Shown piece by piece: positions 47,552 through 57,555 of a stretch of 64,000 nt of DNA. Origin of the DNA: Roseospira goensis (lineage in GTDB: Bacteria > Pseudomonadota > Alphaproteobacteria > Rhodospirillales > Rhodospirillaceae); NCBI RefSeq assembly GCF_014197795.1, contig NZ_JACIGI010000013.1, positions 1-64,000 on the forward strand, read 5' to 3'. Made by a program: the position numbers and the translations under genes. The notes under the pieces are model-generated. The model was not told the DNA's origin, did no database searches, and saw only the letters and a list, made by a program, of their open reading frames with translations. How positions within the stretch are numbered: the first letter of the stretch is position 1; every line of letters starts with the position of its first letter.

Positions 47552-48642
47552 TCCGGCGCCTCGTCAGCGTGCCGCGCCACCGCCGCCTTGGCCGCGGCCA
47601 GGACCGCGGCCCCATCCAGGCCGCGCTCGGCGGCCTCCGCGAGCCAGCGGTCCTCGGCCACCTGGAAGGCCTCCAGGAATGGCGCCGACGCCGCCGGCGA
47701 CAGCCGGATGATCTCGTTGCCCCTCTGTCGCGCCATGTCCATCACCTGGGGTTCCACCGTGTCCCAGATCCGGCCGGCCTCGCGCGCGAAGTCGGGGCCG
47801 GTATGGGCATCCAGGATCGCCCGCAAATCGTCGGGCAGGCTCTCGTAGCGGTCCTTGTTCATGGCCAGCAGGAAGGTGGTGGTGCCGAAGCGCTGGCCGC
47901 CCGCCAACTCTGTGTGACAGCAGGCGATGTCGATCACCCGCAGCGGCCGCGCCACCTCGAACGGGATGAAGGCGCCGTCCAGTACGCCGCGGGACAGCGC
48001 CTGCGGCAACTCGGGCACCGGCATGCTGACCGGCTCGGCCCCCATCGCCTCGATCATCCAGGTCCCCGAGCGCGACGGGACCCGCAGCTTGAGACCCCGG
48101 ACGTCGTCGATGGTGCGCACCGGCACGGCGGTGGTGTGCAGCGCCTGACCGGAATGCACGTGCACCAGGAGCGGATGCACGTCGGCGAAGTCGGCCGCCA
48201 GCGCGCCGCTGTCCATCAGGTCCCGGATCGCCAGGTTGGTCACCGTCGCGCTGCCGCCGTGCACGCTGGGCAGGTTGAACACCGAGGCACGCGGGAACAC
48301 GCCCGGGGTATAGCCGAGCACGGTCCAGATGATGTCGGCCACGCCGTCGCGCGCCTGCTGGTACAGCTCCGGCGGTGCGCCGCCCATGGCCATGGACGGA
48401 AAGAACTCGAACGCGAGGCGCCCCTCGGAGGCCTCTTCGAGGCGCGCCGCCCAGGGCTCCAGGAACTCGGCCTGGGTCACCGCCTTGGCGCTGAGGAAGT
48501 GATGCACCGTCAGCGTTACCTCCTGGGCCGCCGCCGATCCGGCGCGGCCGAGAGGGGCGAGGGCGACGAGGCTCAGGGCCGCCACGGCGATGGCGGCCGT
48601 CCGGATCACGGCCGCGGCGGCGGCCTGCCTGGATGGGGTCAT
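47548..48642 (-). CDS. dctP: TRAP transporter solute-binding protein (DctP type)
   Basis: Periplasmic receptor of the TRAP transporter. The 364-residue product has a signal peptide (IAVAALSLVALAPLGRAGSA, cleaved around AAAQE), then VTLTVHHFLSAKAVTQAEF, GRLAFEFFPSMAMGG, ARDGVADIIWTVLGYTPGVF and the ligand-binding Arg in GLKLRVPSRSGTWM. Further blocks are LPQALSRGVLDGAFIPFEV and TTTFLLAMNKDRYESLPDD. The two-helix ligand region resembles family members that bind carboxylates, but the substrate is not predictable. The ATG at 48642 has GGAGG five bases upstream; in-frame sequence further upstream is not protein-like. Confidence 0.93.
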   Translation of the reverse strand: MTPSRQAAAAAVIRTAAIAVAALSLVALAPLGRAGSAAAQEVTLTVHHFLSAKAVTQAEFLEPWAARLEEASEGRLAFEFFPSMAMGGAPPELYQQARDGVADIIWTVLGYTPGVFPRASVFNLPSVHGGSATVTNLAIRDLMDSGALAADFADVHPLLVHVHSGQALHTTAVPVRTIDDVRGLKLRVPSRSGTWMIEAMGAEPVSMPVPELPQALSRGVLDGAFIPFEVARPLRVIDIACCHTELAGGQRFGTTTFLLAMNKDRYESLPDDLRAILDAHTGPDFAREAGRIWDTVEPQVMDMARQRGNEIIRLSPAASAPFLEAFQVAEDRWLAEAAERGLDGAAVLAAAKAAVARHADEAPE

Positions 48643-49337
48643 AGGTCCTCCGGTCGAGGCGAGGGGCGGAACGCGGTCCCTCCGAATCCGGGCGTGTTTC
48701 GGTTGGACCCCGTGATCGGGCCCGAGATCGAACAGGTCGGACGCGCCGGGGACTCGAGGGGGCACGGTCGCGCGCGGGGGCAACGCTCGCCGGCATCGTA
48801 CAGCAATGCCCCCGGCCTTCAACCGCCGGCGCATCCGGCGCAGGACCGTGGGCAAGGGGTCCAACCCGCGCCGCATGGCGCAGCGCGCGCCCCCAAAGGC
48901 ATAGTCCATTCATGATACATGGGCATGCAGGCAGACCCGAAAATCGTGCAGCGGGAAGGTCGACCGGCGAGATCGCCTCATGGTCGAAAGTCGACGTCAC
49001 AGGCCTTAACGGTTTGTCCACGCTTTCAGGATGTACTCCAAGGATAACGGACGAAGCCCGAAGGAATCCTCAAGCAGTATGCGGATATGGGAGAAAGGTG
49101 GAGCGATGTGGGGAAGACACATGGCGGGACTCGCGACCGCACGGGGGGGCTCGGGGAGATCGCGATCAATCCGAAAGACTTCGTGCTTCGGATTGATCCC
49201 GTGGCTCGGCCCTGAATCAAAGAGTTAGGGCGGAGTCTCGCAGGGCATTGGCGCCCGGACTCGGGTCCCATGACGTGCGATCCGCCCCAGGATGCGGGGC
49301 TTGAACGGCCTGCATCGCCTTCAGAAGAGAGGCAGTC
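48643..49337. other. Intergenic region before the first chemoreceptor gene, with family 1 palindromes (copies D1 and D2)
   Basis: D1 is a perfect 12-bp stem: GATCAATCCGAA (49164-49175) against TTCGGATTGATC (49187-49198). D2 runs from TTAGGGCGGAGTCTCGC (49225) to GCGATCCGCCCC and has a perfect outer 7-bp pair, GGGCGGA (49228-49234) with TCCGCCC (49281-49287), around a weak inner stem. The rest of this 695-base gap shows no credible gene; it must contain the promoter for the minus-strand TRAP operon and that for the chemoreceptor. Confidence 0.7.
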
Positions 49338-51344
49338 ATGCTTAAGTCGCTCAGGATAGGACCCAAGCTTTATGGTGGGTTTGGGCTCGTCCTTTTTCTC
49401 CTTGTTGTGCTCGGCGCGATCACGATCTATGAACTCAGCGCCATTTCGAACGTCTTCACCGACTATCGGACGCTGGCCCGCTCGACCAATGAGATCGGAC
49501 GCGTCCAGGCCAACCTCCTTGTCGGCCGCATGGGCGTGAAGGACTTCATCATTGACGGGGACGACGCCGCCGTCGATCAGGTCACCCAGCGGCTGGAGGC
49601 GACCCGGCGCTTCATCGACTCCACCGATGCGCTGACCTCCGACGCCGAGGCCCAGGCCCTGCTGGACGAGATCCGCGCCCAGGTCGACACCTACGCGACC
49701 ACGTTCGCCGCCGCGGTCGAGACACAGCGGCAGCGGGACGCCCAGGTTCGGGCGTTGCAGGCCGCCGGACCGGTGGTCGAGGAATCGCTGACCGAGATCA
49801 TGCGCACGGCCGACAGCGACGGCGACACGCGCGCGGCCTACAACGCCGGCCTGACCCTGCGCCACCTGCTGTTGGGGCGCCTCGCGGCCTACCGCTATCT
49901 GGTGCGCAGCCAGCCGGCGGACTACGAGGAAGTGATCCAGCGACTCGATCGGTTCGACTCCCGCCTGGAGCGGCTGGTGGCCGACCTTGATGATCCGCAG
50001 CAACTGGCTCTGGCGGAGACCGCGCGGGACCAGGCGCAAGCGTACCGCGAGGGCTTCGACGCCATGCACCAGCATATCGTTCGCTATAACGATCTGGTGC
50101 ACGACCAGCTGGACCACATCGGCCCGACGGTGGCGCAACACATCGAGGACTACAAGCTGGAGATCAAGGGCGAACAGGACATCCTGGGGCCGCGGGCCTC
50201 GGCCCTGATCCGCACGACCGTCATCATCACCGTGGTCATCGCCGTGGGCGCGCTCCTGCTGGGCGGGATCGCGGCCTGGATCATCGCCTCCGGCATCACG
50301 CGCCCGGTCCAGGCCATGACCGGCGTGATGACCCGCCTGATCGAGAAGGACTATGCCGCGGAGATCCCGGCCCTCGACCGCAAGGACGAGATCGGGGAGA
50401 TGGCCAAGGCCGTGCAGGTGTTCAAGGAGAGCATGCAGACGGCCGACGCCCTGACCGCCGAGCAGTTGGAGGAGGGCCACCGCAGCGAGCTGCGGGCGAA
50501 GCGGCTGGAGACCCTCAACGATCAGTTCGACCAGGGTGTCAGCGGCGTGCTGGAGCAACTCTCGTCGGCGTCCACCGAGTTGCAGTCGACCGCCGAAAGC
50601 ATGGCCTCCATCGCCGAGGAGACCAACACCCAGGCGACCACGGTCGCCGCCGCCTCCGAACAGGCCTCCAACAACGTGCAGACCGTCGCTTCGGCGGCGG
50701 AGGAGCTGTCGTCCTCGATCCGCGAGATCGGTCGCCAGGTGCAGCACGCCAGCACCGTCGCCGGTCAGGCGGCGGACGAGGCCGAGCGCACCAACGCCGT
50801 CGTCTCCGGGCTGGCGGACGCGGCCCACAAGATCGGCGAGGTGGTCGACCTCATCACCGACATCGCGGATCAGACCAACCTGCTGGCGCTCAATGCCACC
50901 ATCGAGGCGGCGCGCGCCGGCGACGCCGGCAAGGGCTTCGCGGTGGTCGCCAACGAGGTCAAGAGCCTCGCCACCCAGACCGCCAAGGCCACCGAGGATA
51001 TCGGCCGCCAGATCGGCTCCGTGCAGACCGAGACCAAAACGGCGGTGACGGCCATCGAGTCCATCTCCGAGATCATCCGGCGGGTCAACGAGTCGGCGTC
51101 GGCCATCGCCTCCGCGGTGGAAGAGCAGAACGCCGCCACCGAGGAGATCGCCCGCAACGTCCAGCAGGCCAGCCAGGGCACCACCGAGGTCTCGCAGACC
51201 ATCGCCGGCGTGACCGATACCGCCCACGAGACCGGCGCCGCCGCCGACAACGTGCTCCAGGCCACCAACCTGCTGAACGAGCAGTCCTCCAAGCTGAAGA
51301 ACCTGGTCGAGCACTTCCTGCACGAGGTGCGCAGCACGGCCTGA
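49338..51344 (+). CDS. Methyl-accepting chemotaxis protein 1, HBM-type sensor
   Basis: Transmembrane chemoreceptor that controls CheA. The 668-residue product has two membrane segments ([20 protein letters not shown], about 11-32, and [20 protein letters not shown], ~295) around a ~260-residue all-helical periplasmic domain. That domain starts [20 protein letters not shown] and fits the helical bimodular (HBM) ligand-binding family. HAMP follows ([20 protein letters not shown]), then the methyl-accepting domain with the tip [20 protein letters not shown] and [20 protein letters not shown]. No C-terminal CheR-binding pentapeptide is present. AGAGAGG precedes the ATG and an intrinsic terminator follows. 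Its sensor is the most diverged of the three HBM-type receptors here. Confidence 0.93.
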   Translation: MLKSLRIGPKLYGGFGLVLFLLVVLGAITIYELSAISNVFTDYRTLARSTNEIGRVQANLLVGRMGVKDFIIDGDDAAVDQVTQRLEATRRFIDSTDALTSDAEAQALLDEIRAQVDTYATTFAAAVETQRQRDAQVRALQAAGPVVEESLTEIMRTADSDGDTRAAYNAGLTLRHLLLGRLAAYRYLVRSQPADYEEVIQRLDRFDSRLERLVADLDDPQQLALAETARDQAQAYREGFDAMHQHIVRYNDLVHDQLDHIGPTVAQHIEDYKLEIKGEQDILGPRASALIRTTVIITVVIAVGALLLGGIAAWIIASGITRPVQAMTGVMTRLIEKDYAAEIPALDRKDEIGEMAKAVQVFKESMQTADALTAEQLEEGHRSELRAKRLETLNDQFDQGVSGVLEQLSSASTELQSTAESMASIAEETNTQATTVAAASEQASNNVQTVASAAEELSSSIREIGRQVQHASTVAGQAADEAERTNAVVSGLADAAHKIGEVVDLITDIADQTNLLALNATIEAARAGDAGKGFAVVANEVKSLATQTAKATEDIGRQIGSVQTETKTAVTAIESISEIIRRVNESASAIASAVEEQNAATEEIARNVQQASQGTTEVSQTIAGVTDTAHETGAAADNVLQATNLLNEQSSKLKNLVEHFLHEVRSTA

Positions 51345-51384
51345 CCGCGCGCCCGCGGTTCGGGGCGATCACCCGGCCAGAGGT

Positions 51385-51415
51385 AGCCGGTCCCTTCTGG
51401 GGGCCGGCTTTTTTT
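51385..51415 (+). terminator. Intrinsic terminator after chemoreceptor gene 1
   Basis: AGCCGGTCCC (51385-51394) pairs with the GGGGGCCGGCT ending at 51409 in a 10-bp stem with one G-U pair and a short loop, and is followed by a run of seven T. This is the clearest Rho-independent terminator in the window, about 40 bases after the stop codon. Confidence 0.88.
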
Positions 51416-52434
51416 GGTTGTGCGTCAAGCCTGGCGCGGAGCGCCGTGCCGGGCGCGGCCCGGGCCGCCGTGGTGGCGGGTCCCGTCCTGCCTGATGACA
51501 CCGGCGAGCCTTGATCCTGATGAGTCAGGATCAAGACCGGCCAGTACGAGACGCATTTTGCGACCGGGCGCCGGGCGTCCCGCGTCACTCTGACCGAGAC
51601 CCGGGTGCGGGGGCGTGATGCGGGCCCCACGCCCCCGGTCGCCGCCCGACCTGTCGGATCCCGCCGGACAGACGGCCCAATGTCTTGCCTGGGCCGGCCA
51701 GTCTGCCCCGGCACGGCCCCGGCACGGCCCCGGCACGGCCCCGACACGGCATCGGGCCTTGATCCTGACGGGTCAGGCGCAAGGCCGGTTGGCCTGAGTC
51801 CGGGACGATCGTCCGGAACGATCGCCGACCCCGGCATGCCTATTGCTTTCCGGAGGCTCATCGAGACCGGGCTGCACAGTCTCTGGCGGCGGCCCACGGT
51901 CCGCGCGTGAGCAGAGGGCGTCAGATCGACCCGCGATCGGATATTGTCGCGAACGACGCTATCTATCCGGTTATATTTGGGAATATTGGCTTCCCCAAAA
52001 TGTACTGCCGCGCCACTCGTTAATTATTTTCTCATATATTTGTTTGGATCGTTCTAGGGCAGGTCGTGATCAATCTGACTCCCAGCGTGGTTCTGATTGA
52101 TCACGTGACTCTGCCCTAAACCAGATGGTTAGGGCGGAGTCACGCACGGCCTTGGATTCCAACAGTGGGTCCAATGCCGTGCGATCCGCCCTGGGGCCAC
52201 GCCGGCGGGCATTCGCGGGCGGGGCGGGGGTGCGATGCGCGCGCAGCGCCGTGCCCGCCACAGGGGGCCGCCGGCGATCCGGCGCGGCGGCCGCCTCATC
52301 CTGGCCGGCCTTGCTCCTGACCCGTCGGGATCAAGGCCCCACGCGGCTTCGCCGCGCCGGCGCGGTCGCGCCGGCCGGCCGACGGAGAGGTCCGCCCTTC
52401 CGTCGGCCGGTACATCTTGTCCGAAGGGGGACCC
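51416..52434. repeat. Repeat-rich intergenic region between chemoreceptor genes 1 and 2
   Basis: About 1 kb without a credible gene. It contains three family 2 palindromes (51510-51535, 51755-51786, 52307-52338) and two family 1 palindromes placed back to back (52055-52119 and 52129-52191). An 11-base tandem repeat close to CCCCGGCACGG occurs about four times near 51706-51750. An AT-rich block lies at about 51940-52050. Copy E1 of family 1 has the perfect stem GTGATCAATC/GATTGATCAC (52066-52075 and 52095-52104). Copy E2 has GCACGGC/GCCGTGC plus TTGGA/TCCAA inside GGGCGGA/TCCGCCC. Confidence 0.8.
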
Positions 52435-54594
52435 ATGTTGAGATCGCTGCGTATCGCGGTCGTCTTGCCGCTGCTCATCTGCCTTGTGGCGCTGATCGCC
52501 GTGCTCGTCACGGGCGGATTGGCCTACTGGCGCGCCGCCACCACCCTGACCGCCGAGGCCGAGGCCAAGCTCGTGGCCCTGCGCGAAAGCCGTGCCACGG
52601 CCCTGGAAAGCTACCTGGCAAGCATCGTTGGCGACCTGGCGGTGAGCGCCGGCAGTCACGCCACCCTGGAGGCCCTGCAGCGGTTCGACCGCGCCTACAC
52701 CGGCGTGCGCAGCGTGGCCCCGGGCGGGGACGCGACCGCGGCGCTCCAGCGGGCCTACATCGCCAACAACCCGCACCCCCAGGACGCGAAGCACAAACTC
52801 GACGCGGCGCCCGGGAACACGCCCTACGACCGCACCCACGCCACCTATCATCCCTGGTTCCGCGACCTGCAGGAGGAGCGGGGATACTACGACATCTTCC
52901 TTATCAACGCCGCCGGTATCGTGGTCTACACGGTCTTCAAGGAGCCGGACTTCGCCACCGATCTGCGCACCGGACGCTGGGCCGACAGCAGCCTGGCAGA
53001 CGTCTACAACCGCGTCGCCGCCGACCCGCAGGCCCGCCCCATCGCCTTCGCCGACTTCGCCCCCTACGCACCGTCCGACGGCGACCCGGCCAGCTTCATC
53101 GCCCACGCGGTTTTCGACGACACCGGGGCTTTCGCGGGTGTGCTGGCGTTCCAGATGCCAGTGGCCGAGGTCAACGCCATCATGCAGGTGAGCGCCGGCA
53201 TGGGCGAGACGGGGGAAACCTACCTGGTCGGGCCGGACCTGCTGATGCGCAGCGACTCGCGCTTCAGCGCCGAGAGCACGATCCTGTCGCGCGAGGTCGA
53301 CACGCCCGCGGCCCGGGCCGCGCTGGCCGGCGAGGCCGGGGTGACGGTCGGCCGCGACTATCGCGGGCAGCCCGTGGTCCAGGCCTACGGCCCGATCGCG
53401 TTCGAGGGCCTCAACTTCGCTATCCTGGCCGAGGTCGACCGCGCGGAGGTGATGGCCCCGGTCTACCAGATGCGCTGGTTCATGGTCGTCGCGGGCCTCG
53501 TCATTCTCGTCCTGGTCGCCGTCATGGGGCTCCTGTTCGCGCGATCCGTAACCCGCCCGATCGGCGCCATCACCGACACCATGGGCCACATGGCCGATGG
53601 CGACCTGACCGTCCAAATCCCGGCCACCGACCGCAAGGACGAGGTGGGCGAGATGGCGAAGGCCCTGAACGTCTTCAAGGAGGGCCTGGTGCGCGCGGAG
53701 CAGCTTGCCGCCGAGCAGGCCGAGGCAACGCGCCAGCGCGAGGCGCGCGCCCAGCGCATCGCGGACCTGAACACAGACTTCGATCATGCCGTCGGCGAGG
53801 TGCTGGGGGCGGTGGCGTCGGCGACGACAGAACTGCAGTCGACCGCCGAAAGCATGTCCTCGATCGCCGAGGAGACGAGCACCCAGGCCACCACGGTGGC
53901 GGCGGCCTCCGAACAGGCGTCGACCAACGTGCAGACCGTGGCCTCGGCGGCGGAAGAGTTGTCGTCCTCGATCCGCGAGATCGGCCGTCAGGTGCAGCAG
54001 TCCAGCGACATCGCCCGGCAGGCGGCGGACGAGGCCCAGCGCACCAACGCCGTCGTCTCCGGGCTGGCGGACGCCGCCCAGAAGATCGGCGACGTGGTCG
54101 ACCTGATCACCGACATCGCGGATCAGACCAACCTGCTGGCCCTCAACGCCACCATCGAGGCCGCGCGCGCCGGCGACGCCGGCAAGGGCTTCGCGGTCGT
54201 CGCCAACGAGGTCAAGAGCCTGGCGACCCAGACCGCCAAGGCTACCGAGGATATCGGCCGCCAGATCGGTTCGGTGCAGAGCGAGACCCGGACCGCCGTG
54301 ACGGCCATCGAGGCCATCTCCGGCATCATCCAGCGCATCAACGAGGCGACGTCGGCGATCGCGGCGGCGATGGAGGAACAGAACGCCGCCACCGAGGAGA
54401 TCGCCCGCAACGTCCAGCAGGCCAGCCAGGGCACCACGGAGGTGTCGCAGACCATCGTCGGGGTGACCGAGGCGGCGCGCGAATCGGGCGCGGCGGCCGA
54501 CAACGTGCTGGCCGCCACCAACGCCCTCAACCAGCAGTCCGCCGACCTCAAGATGCTGGTCGAACGCTTCCTGGCCGACGTGCGCGCGGCCTGA
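52435..54594 (+). CDS. Methyl-accepting chemotaxis protein 2, Cache-type sensor
   Basis: A 719-residue chemoreceptor. Membrane segments are at about 7-30 ([20 protein letters not shown]) and ~345 ([20 protein letters not shown]). The periplasmic domain of ~310 residues has Cache/PAS-like features: [56 protein letters not shown] and [20 protein letters not shown]. This fits a dCache-like sensor for a small molecule. HAMP ([20 protein letters not shown]) and a methyl-accepting domain with [20 protein letters not shown] follow. A GAAGGGGGA ribosome-binding site precedes the ATG. Its sensor is unrelated to those of receptors 1, 3 and 4, while the signalling domain is almost the same. Confidence 0.92.
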   Translation: MLRSLRIAVVLPLLICLVALIAVLVTGGLAYWRAATTLTAEAEAKLVALRESRATALESYLASIVGDLAVSAGSHATLEALQRFDRAYTGVRSVAPGGDATAALQRAYIANNPHPQDAKHKLDAAPGNTPYDRTHATYHPWFRDLQEERGYYDIFLINAAGIVVYTVFKEPDFATDLRTGRWADSSLADVYNRVAADPQARPIAFADFAPYAPSDGDPASFIAHAVFDDTGAFAGVLAFQMPVAEVNAIMQVSAGMGETGETYLVGPDLLMRSDSRFSAESTILSREVDTPAARAALAGEAGVTVGRDYRGQPVVQAYGPIAFEGLNFAILAEVDRAEVMAPVYQMRWFMVVAGLVILVLVAVMGLLFARSVTRPIGAITDTMGHMADGDLTVQIPATDRKDEVGEMAKALNVFKEGLVRAEQLAAEQAEATRQREARAQRIADLNTDFDHAVGEVLGAVASATTELQSTAESMSSIAEETSTQATTVAAASEQASTNVQTVASAAEELSSSIREIGRQVQQSSDIARQAADEAQRTNAVVSGLADAAQKIGDVVDLITDIADQTNLLALNATIEAARAGDAGKGFAVVANEVKSLATQTAKATEDIGRQIGSVQSETRTAVTAIEAISGIIQRINEATSAIAAAMEEQNAATEEIARNVQQASQGTTEVSQTIVGVTEAARESGAAADNVLAATNALNQQSADLKMLVERFLADVRAA

Positions 54595-54627
54595 CCCGCG
54601 GCTGCCGAGGCGAGTCCGCGCAGCGGG

Positions 54628-54659
54628 CGGCGGCGCGTCCCGTCCGGGAGGCGCCGCCG
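54628..54659 (+). terminator. Hairpin after chemoreceptor gene 2 (possible terminator)
   Basis: CGGCGGCGC (54628-54636) and GCGCCGCCG (54651-54659) form a perfect 9-bp stem starting 34 bases after the stop codon, with a further CCC/GGG pair inside. There is no T-tract, so termination would have to be Rho-assisted or the hairpin may only stabilise the 3' end. Confidence 0.45.
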
Positions 54660-54990
54660 CGACCCCTCCCCCCAATCCAACTTGGAGTTCCCTTGTGTAA
54701 GGCGAATTCGCGAAACTGATGAGTATCCCGTAATGGTTATGCAGGCACGGTCGTCACCTCATAGGAATAGATTCGTTTAAATCGCCAAGCTGTTCATTTA
54801 ACCGTTGATTTACACCACGCCCGGCACACTCCGCACTACTGCCCCTGTATTGGCCGAGGACTCGGCAGCGCGGCGGCGGAACAGCAGGAGGGAGCACGCG
54901 CCCCGGGGTGCGTGCCGGTGCCAAGAAACGCAGCGCCGAGCGGACCCGACCCGACGCGGTCGGTCCCGGCGCACACCGAAAGGCAAGCCC
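54660..54990 (+). promoter_or_regulatory. Upstream region of chemoreceptor gene 3
   Basis: An AT-rich block (about 54700-54830) precedes a 5' leader. Its last ~110 bases (GGCGGCGGAACAGCAGGAGG to the start codon) are nearly identical to those before chemoreceptor gene 4. ATTTAACC and TTTACAC motifs occur in both upstream regions at 54798-54836 and 57358-57380. A small palindrome, GCCGAG-GA-CTCGGC, lies at about 54853-54866. No gene is seen. Confidence 0.5.
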
Positions 54991-56997
54991 ATGCTCAAGT
55001 CCATCCGGATCGGATCCAAACTCTACGGGGGGTTCGGGATCGTTCTCGCCCTTCTCGTCATCCTGGGCCTGGTGGCCGTGATCCAACTCACCTCCATTGG
55101 TGCGACGTTCTCCGAGTATCGCGGCCTGGCCCGTGCCACCAACGAAGTCGGGCGCGTGCAGGCCCACATGCTGATGGCCCGCATGGGCGTGAAGGACTTC
55201 ATCATCCGCGGCGACGCCGCCGCGGTGGATCAGGTCGAGGAGCGCGGCGCGGCCGCCCTTGAGGCCATCGACACCGCCGAGGCCGTGATCGCGGACCCGG
55301 AGGCGACCGCCCTGCTGGAGACCATGCGCGAGCGCATCGAAACCTACCGCGAGGCCTTCAGCCGGGTGATGGCCCGCCAAGCGGCCCGCGACAGCGCCGT
55401 GGCGGTGTTGACGGAAAGCGGCAGCGCGGCCGAGACCCGGCTGACCGACATCATCCACAGCGCCGAGCGCGACGACGACACCGCGGCGGCGTTCCAGGGC
55501 GGCCTGACCCTGCGCGACCTGCTGCTGGGCCGGCTGTACACCGCCCGCTTCCTCCAGTTCGGGGAGGACTCCGATTATGCGCGCGCCGCCGCCGCGATGA
55601 CCGATCTCGACGCGCGCATGGACACCCTGCTGGGCGAGCTTCAGGACCCGCAGCGGCGCCAGCTCGCCAACGAGGCCCGGGACTTCGAGCGGCGCTACGC
55701 CGCCGGGCTCGCCGACCTGCGCACAGCCCTGCTTGCCCGCAACGAGATCATCACCGGCACCCTCGACGTCATCGGGCCGCAGGTCGCCCGCCAGATCGAG
55801 GACTTCAAGCTGGAGATGAAGGCGCAACAGGACACACTGGGGCCGCGGGCCGAAGCGGCCATCCGCCAGACCATCACCGTCACCCTGGTGATCGGCGCGA
55901 TTGCCGTCGTGCTCGGGACGCTGGCGGCCTGGATCATCGCCTCCGGCATCACCCGGCCGATGAACGGCATGACCGACGCCATGGGACACCTGGCCGAGGG
56001 CAACCTGGATACCGCCATCCCGGCGCGCGAGCGCGGCGACGAGCTGGGGCGGATGGCCGCCGCGGTGCAGGTGTTCAAGGAGAACGCCCAGCGCGTCAAG
56101 GAGATGGAGGCCGAGCAGAAGGCCCACGAGGAACGCGCCCTGGAGGAGAAGCAGCAGGCCATGAACGCCCTGGCCGACGCCTTCGAGCGCGAGGTCGGCG
56201 GCGTGGTCGAGGCCGTGGCGGCGGCGGCCCAGCAGTTGCAGTCGACGGCTGAGAACATGGCCTCGATCGCCGAGGAGACCAACAGCCAGGCCACCACGGT
56301 CGCCGCCGCCTCCGAGCAGGCCTCGACCAACGTGCAGACCGTCGCCTCGGCGGCGGAGGAACTGGCCTCGTCCATCCGCGAGGTCGGCCGCCAGGTGCAG
56401 CAGTCCAGCGACATCGCCGGGCGGGCGGCCACCGAGGCCGAGCGCACCAACGGCGTCGTCTCGGGCCTGGCGGACGCCGCGCAGCGCATCGGCGACGTCG
56501 TCAACCTGATCTCCGACATCGCCGACCAGACCAACCTGCTGGCGCTCAACGCCACCATCGAAGCCGCGCGCGCCGGCGACGCCGGCAAGGGCTTCGCGGT
56601 CGTGGCCAACGAGGTCAAGAGCCTGGCCACCCAGACCGCCAAGGCCACCCAGGACATCGGCCAGCAGATCGGCACCGTGCAGGAGGAAACCCGCACCGCC
56701 GTGACGGCCATCGAGTCCATCTCCGGCATCATCCACCAGATCAACGAGGTCACATCGGCCATCGCGGCGGCGATGGAAGAGCAGAACGCCGCCACCGAGG
56801 AGATCGCCCGCAACGTCCAGCAGGCCAGCCAGGGCACCACCGAGGTGTCGCAGACCATCGTCGGCGTCACCGAGGCGGCCGGCGAGTCGGGCTCGGCGGC
56901 CGACCATGTGCTTCAGGCCACCCGCGACCTCACCGAGCAGTCGACGATGCTGACCACCATGGTCGACCGCTTCCTGGCCGACGTCCGCGCCGGCTGA
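54991..56997 (+). CDS. Methyl-accepting chemotaxis protein 3, HBM-type sensor
   Basis: A 668-residue chemoreceptor beginning [20 protein letters not shown]. Its helical sensor is very close to that of receptor 4: both contain [20 protein letters not shown], and [10 protein letters not shown] follows. The long helical region continues with [20 protein letters not shown] and [17 protein letters not shown]. The second membrane segment is [20 protein letters not shown] (~295). HAMP ([20 protein letters not shown]) and the methyl-accepting domain ([40 protein letters not shown]) follow, ending [11 protein letters not shown]. It is one half of a tandem duplication with the next gene; the shared 5' leader shows that the duplicated unit included upstream sequence. 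CCGAAAGGC precedes the ATG. Confidence 0.93.
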   Translation: MLKSIRIGSKLYGGFGIVLALLVILGLVAVIQLTSIGATFSEYRGLARATNEVGRVQAHMLMARMGVKDFIIRGDAAAVDQVEERGAAALEAIDTAEAVIADPEATALLETMRERIETYREAFSRVMARQAARDSAVAVLTESGSAAETRLTDIIHSAERDDDTAAAFQGGLTLRDLLLGRLYTARFLQFGEDSDYARAAAAMTDLDARMDTLLGELQDPQRRQLANEARDFERRYAAGLADLRTALLARNEIITGTLDVIGPQVARQIEDFKLEMKAQQDTLGPRAEAAIRQTITVTLVIGAIAVVLGTLAAWIIASGITRPMNGMTDAMGHLAEGNLDTAIPARERGDELGRMAAAVQVFKENAQRVKEMEAEQKAHEERALEEKQQAMNALADAFEREVGGVVEAVAAAAQQLQSTAENMASIAEETNSQATTVAAASEQASTNVQTVASAAEELASSIREVGRQVQQSSDIAGRAATEAERTNGVVSGLADAAQRIGDVVNLISDIADQTNLLALNATIEAARAGDAGKGFAVVANEVKSLATQTAKATQDIGQQIGTVQEETRTAVTAIESISGIIHQINEVTSAIAAAMEEQNAATEEIARNVQQASQGTTEVSQTIVGVTEAAGESGSAADHVLQATRDLTEQSTMLTTMVDRFLADVRAG

Positions 56998-57555
56998 CCG
57001 AACCGGCGGCATCAAACCCGTGGGTCATCCGGACCGGCCTTGATCCTGACTCGTCAGGATCAAGGCCCGACGCGGCGTCGCCGCGCCGGCCCCTCAACTG
57101 GTCAAGCTGGCATCGCAGAGCCATGCCAGGGTGGCGCTGGCCGGCCTCCAAAAAGGTCACCCTTTCCGGCGGCCGCTCTAATCGGTCGCAGAGCCTGCCA
57201 CCGAGGCCGGACCGCGCCGTCCGGCCGCTCTGCCCTGAACCAACCTGCGGCGCAACAGTCAGGAAGAATTTTGGACATTAATGAACAGCCCGCAATGGTG
57301 ATACAACTATAGAGATTAGAATATTTAAAAAACTTCAGACTAATATGTTGAATTGATTATTTAACCTTCGGTTTACACTGGACTCGGCAAACTTGGGATT
57401 GCTTCTGTATTTGCCGAGCAATCTATGCTGCGGCGGCGGAACAGCAGGAGGGAGCGCGCGCCCCGGGGTGCGTGCCGGTGCCAAGAAACGCAGCGTCGAC
57501 CGGACCCGTCCCGACCCGACGCGGCCGGTCCCGGCGTAGACCGAAAGGCAAACCC
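56998..57555. other. Intergenic region with a perfect family 2 palindrome and a stem-loop leader
   Basis: GGCCTTGATCCTGA (57036-57049) and TCAGGATCAAGGCC (57054-57067) are a perfect 14-bp inverted repeat with a 4-base loop. A second GC stem, GCGGCG-TC-GCCGC, follows immediately (about 57072-57084). An AT-rich block lies at 57260-57365. In the leader, CTCGGCAAA (57383-57391) and TTTGCCGAG (57410-57418) form a perfect 9-bp stem with an 18-base loop. No gene is seen. Confidence 0.75.
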
